64,000 nt of DNA from Leuconostoc inhae (GTDB lineage Bacteria > Bacillota > Bacilli > Lactobacillales > Lactobacillaceae). Made by a program: the position numbers and the translations under genes. The DNA lies in the NCBI RefSeq assembly GCF_019656015.1, contig NZ_BPKW01000005.1, forward strand, positions 173,877 through 237,876, written 5' to 3'. Below are positions 60,827 through 64,000 of this stretch, in pieces. The notes beneath the pieces were generated by a model. It saw nothing but the letters and a program-made list of their open reading frames with translations, ran no database searches and was not told the origin of the DNA. The stretch's first letter is position 1. Each line of letters opens with the position of its first letter.

Positions 60827-61864
60827 ATGACCATTTTAAATTTAAACGATATAGAAAAAGTTAGCGCATATCAAAATTTCGTACGTGAAGATCCACGTGG
60901 TCAAGTAACGCAAGATCCCCTATGGGGGCAATTAAAAGCTAATTGGGGACATGTCTATGTGTACCATGAAACAGATGGACAAATAGACGCTGTTTTAACT
61001 GTGCTAACTGTTGAGGCGGTTCCAGGTAAGTTATTGGGATATGCAGGTCGCGGTCCAATTGGTGATGTGACGAATATTGCGCTCATAAAATCGTTGATTG
61101 AAGAGGCGCTTGCAGCACTACCAAAAAATGTGTTTTTAATCCGCTTGGATCCTGAAGTGGCCTATAGTGATGAATTGAATGATGCTTATCAAGCAGCTGG
61201 ATTTGTGACACGTAATCGCGACATTAAAAATATGCATGGCAATATACAACCTCGAAAAAATGTTGTTTTGTACTATGATGGTCGTGGAGAAGGTGCAACA
61301 CCAATTACTAATGATACTGAATTAATGACCCATTTTAAACGAGATTATCGTAATCAAATCCGTCGTGCTGCAAAAGATGGGGTCACGGTAACAAGTGGGG
61401 ATACACAAGAGGACATACGCTCATTTTTTGATACTTATGTGATGATGGCTGCCGCGCAAGGCATTACGCACCGACCAATAGATTATTTTTTAAGTATGCA
61501 AAAATTGTGGCAAAAAACAGGATTATTTAAAGTTTTTTTAGCACATTTTGAAGGCCAAGTCATTGCTAGTGGTATTGGTTTTAGTTATGGCGATGAAATT
61601 TGGTATATGTATGCTGGATCTAATCGGCAATATGCAAAACACTATGGACCTTATGCGGTACAATGGGAGATGCTCAAGTGGGGACTATCACTAGGCAAGG
61701 TTGAATATGACTTTGGTGGTGTTGGTGATTTTGTACCTGAAGATGGTCTTTATAAATTCAAACATGGCTTTGCGTATCATGACCCACATGCTGAATATAT
61801 TGGCGAATTAGATTGGGTAGTTGATGATGTCAGTTATCAAGAATATCTCAAACAATTTAGTTAA
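60827..61864 (+). CDS. FemX-like peptidoglycan interpeptide bridge ligase
   Basis: This 345-aa FemAB-family protein has two GNAT-like halves (VTQDPLWGQLKANWG at the start, then HFKRDYRNQIRRAAKDGV and GPYAVQWEMLKWGLSLGKVEYDFGGVGDF). Such enzymes use aminoacyl-tRNA to add the first bridge residue to lipid II Lys. It starts five bases after rex. With the Ddl, MurT/GatD and VanY-like proteins it forms a cell wall theme, though the genes are scattered. Confidence 0.9.
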   Translation: MTILNLNDIEKVSAYQNFVREDPRGQVTQDPLWGQLKANWGHVYVYHETDGQIDAVLTVLTVEAVPGKLLGYAGRGPIGDVTNIALIKSLIEEALAALPKNVFLIRLDPEVAYSDELNDAYQAAGFVTRNRDIKNMHGNIQPRKNVVLYYDGRGEGATPITNDTELMTHFKRDYRNQIRRAAKDGVTVTSGDTQEDIRSFFDTYVMMAAAQGITHRPIDYFLSMQKLWQKTGLFKVFLAHFEGQVIASGIGFSYGDEIWYMYAGSNRQYAKHYGPYAVQWEMLKWGLSLGKVEYDFGGVGDFVPEDGLYKFKHGFAYHDPHAEYIGELDWVVDDVSYQEYLKQFS

Positions 61865-61866
61865 GT

Positions 61867-61891
61867 CTGTCACCAGTTGACGGCTTTTTTT
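61867..61891 (+). terminator. Terminator after the FemX-like gene
   Basis: CTGTCA pairs with TGACGG (one G-T) around CCAGT, followed by a run of eight T. Confidence 0.82.
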
Positions 61892-61932
61892 TATGTCATA
61901 TGATATAATTAATAGATTATATTGGAGTGGTT

Positions 61933-62355
61933 ATGTTGAATTTAAAAAATATTTTTACTAAGTACCAATCATTTTTGTTATACGTTATATTTGGTGTATT
62001 AACGACAATTGTTAATATTATTGTTTTCTTTGTATTATACAATATGCTCCACACAGGTCATAATGTAGCCTATGTTGTCGCTTGGTTTTGGGCAGTATTA
62101 TTTGCTTATCTCACAAATCGTGTTTGGGTATTTCACTCGACAAACACGACGACAGCAGACATTGTAAAAGAAATCTGGCAATTTTACTTAGCGCGTGTTT
62201 TGACGGGAATTATTGGTTATTTTATTTTGACATTTGGTGTAGATGTGTTGCGTCAAGATGCAAATATTTGGAACATTATTCAAAATATATTTGTAATTTT
62301 TTCTAACTTTGTATTGAGCAAATTAATTATTTTTAAGAAGGACAATGACGCATGA
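61933..62355 (+). CDS. GtrA-family membrane protein
   Basis: A 140-aa protein with four membrane segments (about residues 12-34, 41-59, 80-100, 113-133) and the GtrA pattern FLLYVIFGVLTTIVNIIVFFVL and WFWAVLFAYLTNRVWVF. GtrA proteins are thought to help flip lipid-linked sugars for wall glycosylation. I use ATG 61933 with GGAG five bases ahead; the GTG at 61927 overlaps that SD. It overlaps the next gene by four bases. Confidence 0.88.
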   Translation: MLNLKNIFTKYQSFLLYVIFGVLTTIVNIIVFFVLYNMLHTGHNVAYVVAWFWAVLFAYLTNRVWVFHSTNTTTADIVKEIWQFYLARVLTGIIGYFILTFGVDVLRQDANIWNIIQNIFVIFSNFVLSKLIIFKKDNDA

Positions 62356-63170
62356 CAATTAAAATGATTGCATCTGATATGGATGGCACTTTTTTGACAG
62401 CAAACGATACTTACAGTCAGGGACGATTTGAACGTATATTAGATAACTTAAAGACGCGGGATATGCGCTTCATTGCAGCATCAGGACGTCAAGTTAAAAA
62501 TTTACAAAAACTTTTTGAACCAACAATTTCAAAGGGATATCAAATTGATTATGTTGGCTCAAATGGTGCAATGGTTGCAACCCATGAAGAGCAACTTTAT
62601 TCTGTCCACTTGTCACCAGAACAATTACATAAAGTCATTGATTGGAACGCTAAAAACCCTGAGTCGGCCGAAAATATTATTATCATGACTGGTGATAAAG
62701 CAACGTATGTGTCAAATCATGCTACGGGGCCTGTTGCAAAAATGGTATTTCAATTCTACCCAAATGTGACACAGGTTGAAAAATTGATGTCCGTTGATGA
62801 TCACATTCTGGAAATTACTTTTGTGTGGCCAAATAATGAGGTCCAGCAGCACGTGTCCGAATTACGAGAAATATTTGGCGATGATTTGCATGCTACAGGT
62901 TCTGGGTTTGGTTCAGTTGATGTTTTAGGAAAAGGTGTTGATAAAGCTGCTGGTCTACAAGTATTGCAAGATTATTATGATGTGCTTGATCGAGAGGTTA
63001 TGACTTTTGGTGATAACGGCAATGACCTAGAAATGTTGCAGAAGTACGAACATGGCTATGTTATGCCAAATGCTGACAAATTTATGCTTGAAGTGATAGA
63101 AAAAAAAGCCCTTAACACGAACGTAAATGATGGCGTGTTAGAGACAATTGAAAATTACTTAGGTATTTAA
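62352..63170 (+). CDS. HAD-superfamily phosphatase, Cof type
   Basis: This 272-aa Cof-type HAD phosphatase has motif I MIASDMDGTFL, motif II FIAASGRQ, Lys in VDKAAGLQVL and motif III MTFGDNGNDLEML. A type IIB cap lies between. It dephosphorylates a sugar phosphate or similar. It is translated with gtrA (ATGA overlap). The IS element begins 11 bases after its stop, leaving the gene intact. Confidence 0.93.
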   Translation: MTIKMIASDMDGTFLTANDTYSQGRFERILDNLKTRDMRFIAASGRQVKNLQKLFEPTISKGYQIDYVGSNGAMVATHEEQLYSVHLSPEQLHKVIDWNAKNPESAENIIIMTGDKATYVSNHATGPVAKMVFQFYPNVTQVEKLMSVDDHILEITFVWPNNEVQQHVSELREIFGDDLHATGSGFGSVDVLGKGVDKAAGLQVLQDYYDVLDREVMTFGDNGNDLEMLQKYEHGYVMPNADKFMLEVIEKKALNTNVNDGVLETIENYLGI

Positions 63171-63188
63171 AAAAACGCGTTTGAACTG

Positions 63189-63227
63189 AACCCCTTGAAT
63201 TGGAGGAAATCTGATTCAAGGGGTTTT
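63189..63227 (+). terminator. Terminator-like hairpin in the IS left end
   Basis: AACCCCTTGAAT pairs with ATTCAAGGGGTT around GGAGGAAATCTG-type bases, followed by TTTT. It would block transcription from outside into the transposase, and ends just before orfA. Its loop also holds GGAGG. Confidence 0.65.
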
Positions 63228-63234
63228 ACTCATT

Positions 63235-63732
63235 ATGGCCAAATATACCATCGCTACCAAAATTAAAGCTGTGCAACTATATGAAGCTGGCAACGGGTCA
63301 ACGACTATTGCCAAAATGTTAGGTTTGCCAGTCAAAGGCTCGATTCTACGTTGGGTCTATTTATGGCAAACTAAGGGGTTAACTGGATTGACTAAAAGTT
63401 CCCTGTTGCCAAAATACACGCTATCGTTTAAACTGAAAGTCATCACGTGGTTACGCGTTCACGATGCCTCTTTTCCAGAAACAGCTAAACAGTTCAATAT
63501 CAGCCATCCAGCAACAATTTGGCAATGGCAACATCAATATGAGACACAAGGCATCGCTGGACTGACTGATAAAAGAAAGCGAGCGAGACCGATGGCTAAA
63601 AATCATGAACTTACTGCAGTCGAACAACTGAAACAACTCAAGGCACGAAATGACTATCTCGAAGCCGAGAATGCTTATCTAAAAAAATTGCGGGCCGTAA
63701 TGGATCAAACCAAGAAAAAGCCAAAGTCATAG
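63235..63732 (+). CDS. IS3-family transposase OrfA
   Basis: A 165-aa DNA-binding subunit with two tandem helix-turn-helix units (IKAVQLYEAGNGSTTIAKMLGL and LKVITWLRVHDASFPETAKQFNIS), as in IS150 InsJ. A leucine-zipper-like coiled coil ends it (VEQLKQLKARNDYLEAENAYLKKL). It runs into orfB through an A-rich slip site. No close SD other than GGAGG in the upstream hairpin loop. Confidence 0.9.
   Translation: MAKYTIATKIKAVQLYEAGNGSTTIAKMLGLPVKGSILRWVYLWQTKGLTGLTKSSLLPKYTLSFKLKVITWLRVHDASFPETAKQFNISHPATIWQWQHQYETQGIAGLTDKRKRARPMAKNHELTAVEQLKQLKARNDYLEAENAYLKKLRAVMDQTKKKPKS
63714..63720 (+). other. Probable -1 programmed frameshift site
   Basis: G AAA AAG in the orfA frame; slipping back one base joins orfA to the orfB frame (AAA GCC AAA GTC). 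This is the standard way IS3 elements make OrfAB transposase. Confidence 0.7.
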
Positions 63733-64000
63733 AGACATTACGGCCCGCCTATAAATTATGTCAGTTATTAACAATTGCTAGCCTAGCCTCTAGTTCATTT
63801 TACGCCGCGTTAAAAGCGAACCAACAACCGCCTAAAAACAAGGACCAGACCATCATCGAAACGATACAGGCTATTCGTGCCGATGATGAATTGGTGTCAT
63901 TCGCAGATGCACTAGGTTATCGACCTATGACACACTATATTAATCAACGTCGCGCAGCACGTGGTGAAAAACCAGTGAACCATAAACGTGTCCAACGGAT
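63717..64000 (+). CDS. IS3-family transposase OrfB, N-terminal part
   Basis: The -1 frame reads AKVIETLRPAYKLCQLLTIA, then SSSFYAALKANQQPP and further, open to the window edge (about 94 codons). The text up to HKRVQR matches the usual HTH_21 region of IS150-like OrfB. The DDE catalytic core lies beyond the window. Confidence 0.85.

Larger units (their letters stand above)
63182..64000 (+). mobile_element. IS3-family insertion sequence (IS150-like), left part
   Basis: The likely left end begins TGAACTGAACCCCTTG at 63182, with the TG...CCCC start usual for this group. It contains orfA, a probable -1 frameshift and the first part of orfB, and is cut by the window edge. The right end and target duplication are not visible. 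Insertion lies between the HAD stop and whatever follows. Confidence 0.85.

Overview
The window looks like the chromosome of a low-GC lactic acid bacterium of the Leuconostocaceae, most probably Leuconostoc. The gene families are those of Lactobacillales (RarA, EzrA, GatD/MurT, Rex, CiaRH-like, DarA). The partial D-Ala-D-Ala ligase at the left edge carries Phe at the position that marks D-Ala-D-Lac ligases of intrinsically vancomycin-resistant genera. The genus is inferred from family knowledge; no database was searched. It is mostly core housekeeping DNA. The only mobile element is an IS3-type insertion sequence cut by the right edge. There is no CRISPR array, prophage or rRNA operon, and one tRNA.

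Layout. 1-4.8 kb: ddl end, XRE/TPR regulator, universal stress protein, a probable 6S RNA, rarA, a YueI protein and rpsD with a leader. 5-9.7 kb: ezrA, an acetyltransferase, a YhgE/Pip exporter-like protein and a TetR regulator. 9.8-13.4 kb: rpmG-secE-nusG and the two ribosomal stalk operons rplKA and rplJL, each with its own promoter and leader. 13.4-21.7 kb: rsmC, tadA, HD protein, SRP RNA, then the replication/repair run dnaX-recR-yaaL-tmk-darA-holB-rsmI, a thioesterase. 21.7-29.4 kb: galE, a regulator/membrane-protein pair behind a 17-bp palindrome, tRNA-Lys, a VanY-like carboxypeptidase, dNK, proC, a GH25-like protein, an oxidoreductase and a DEAD helicase. 29.5-32.9 kb: CiaRH-like two-component system with an HtrA lacking its PDZ domain, and a thioredoxin. 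33-43.2 kb: a methionine/sulfur cluster with two Met-type T-boxes (metA, two trans-sulfuration enzymes, two MetE-like methyltransferases, luxS, an O-acetylhomoserine sulfhydrylase, an OppA-like protein). 43-49.4 kb: amidotransferase, KimA-like permease, a 54-aa membrane protein, gatD-murT, NlpC/P60. 49.6-53.4 kb: tdk-prfA-prmC-tsaC. 53.5-57.3 kb: ptsHI with two cre sites, and an ECF sigma/anti-sigma pair. 57.3-63.2 kb: tsaB-rimI-GNAT-tsaD, rex, a FemX-like ligase, gtrA, a HAD phosphatase, then the IS.

The observations I consider most worth following are these. First, five genes (recR, a 54-aa membrane protein, tdk, tsaC, tsaD) have a strong Shine-Dalgarno sequence separated from the start codon by a hairpin, so that folding would restore normal spacing. 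Second, three proteins (DnaX, HolB, MurT) have lost the zinc-binding cysteines of their families, including both zinc-carrying clamp-loader subunits, while RecR, L33, TadA and thymidine kinase keep theirs. Third, the methionine cluster holds unexplained short ORFs with strong ribosome binding sites. Others are a GH25-like protein whose three catalytic acids are replaced, and an ECF sigma gene with what looks like its own ECF-type promoter.
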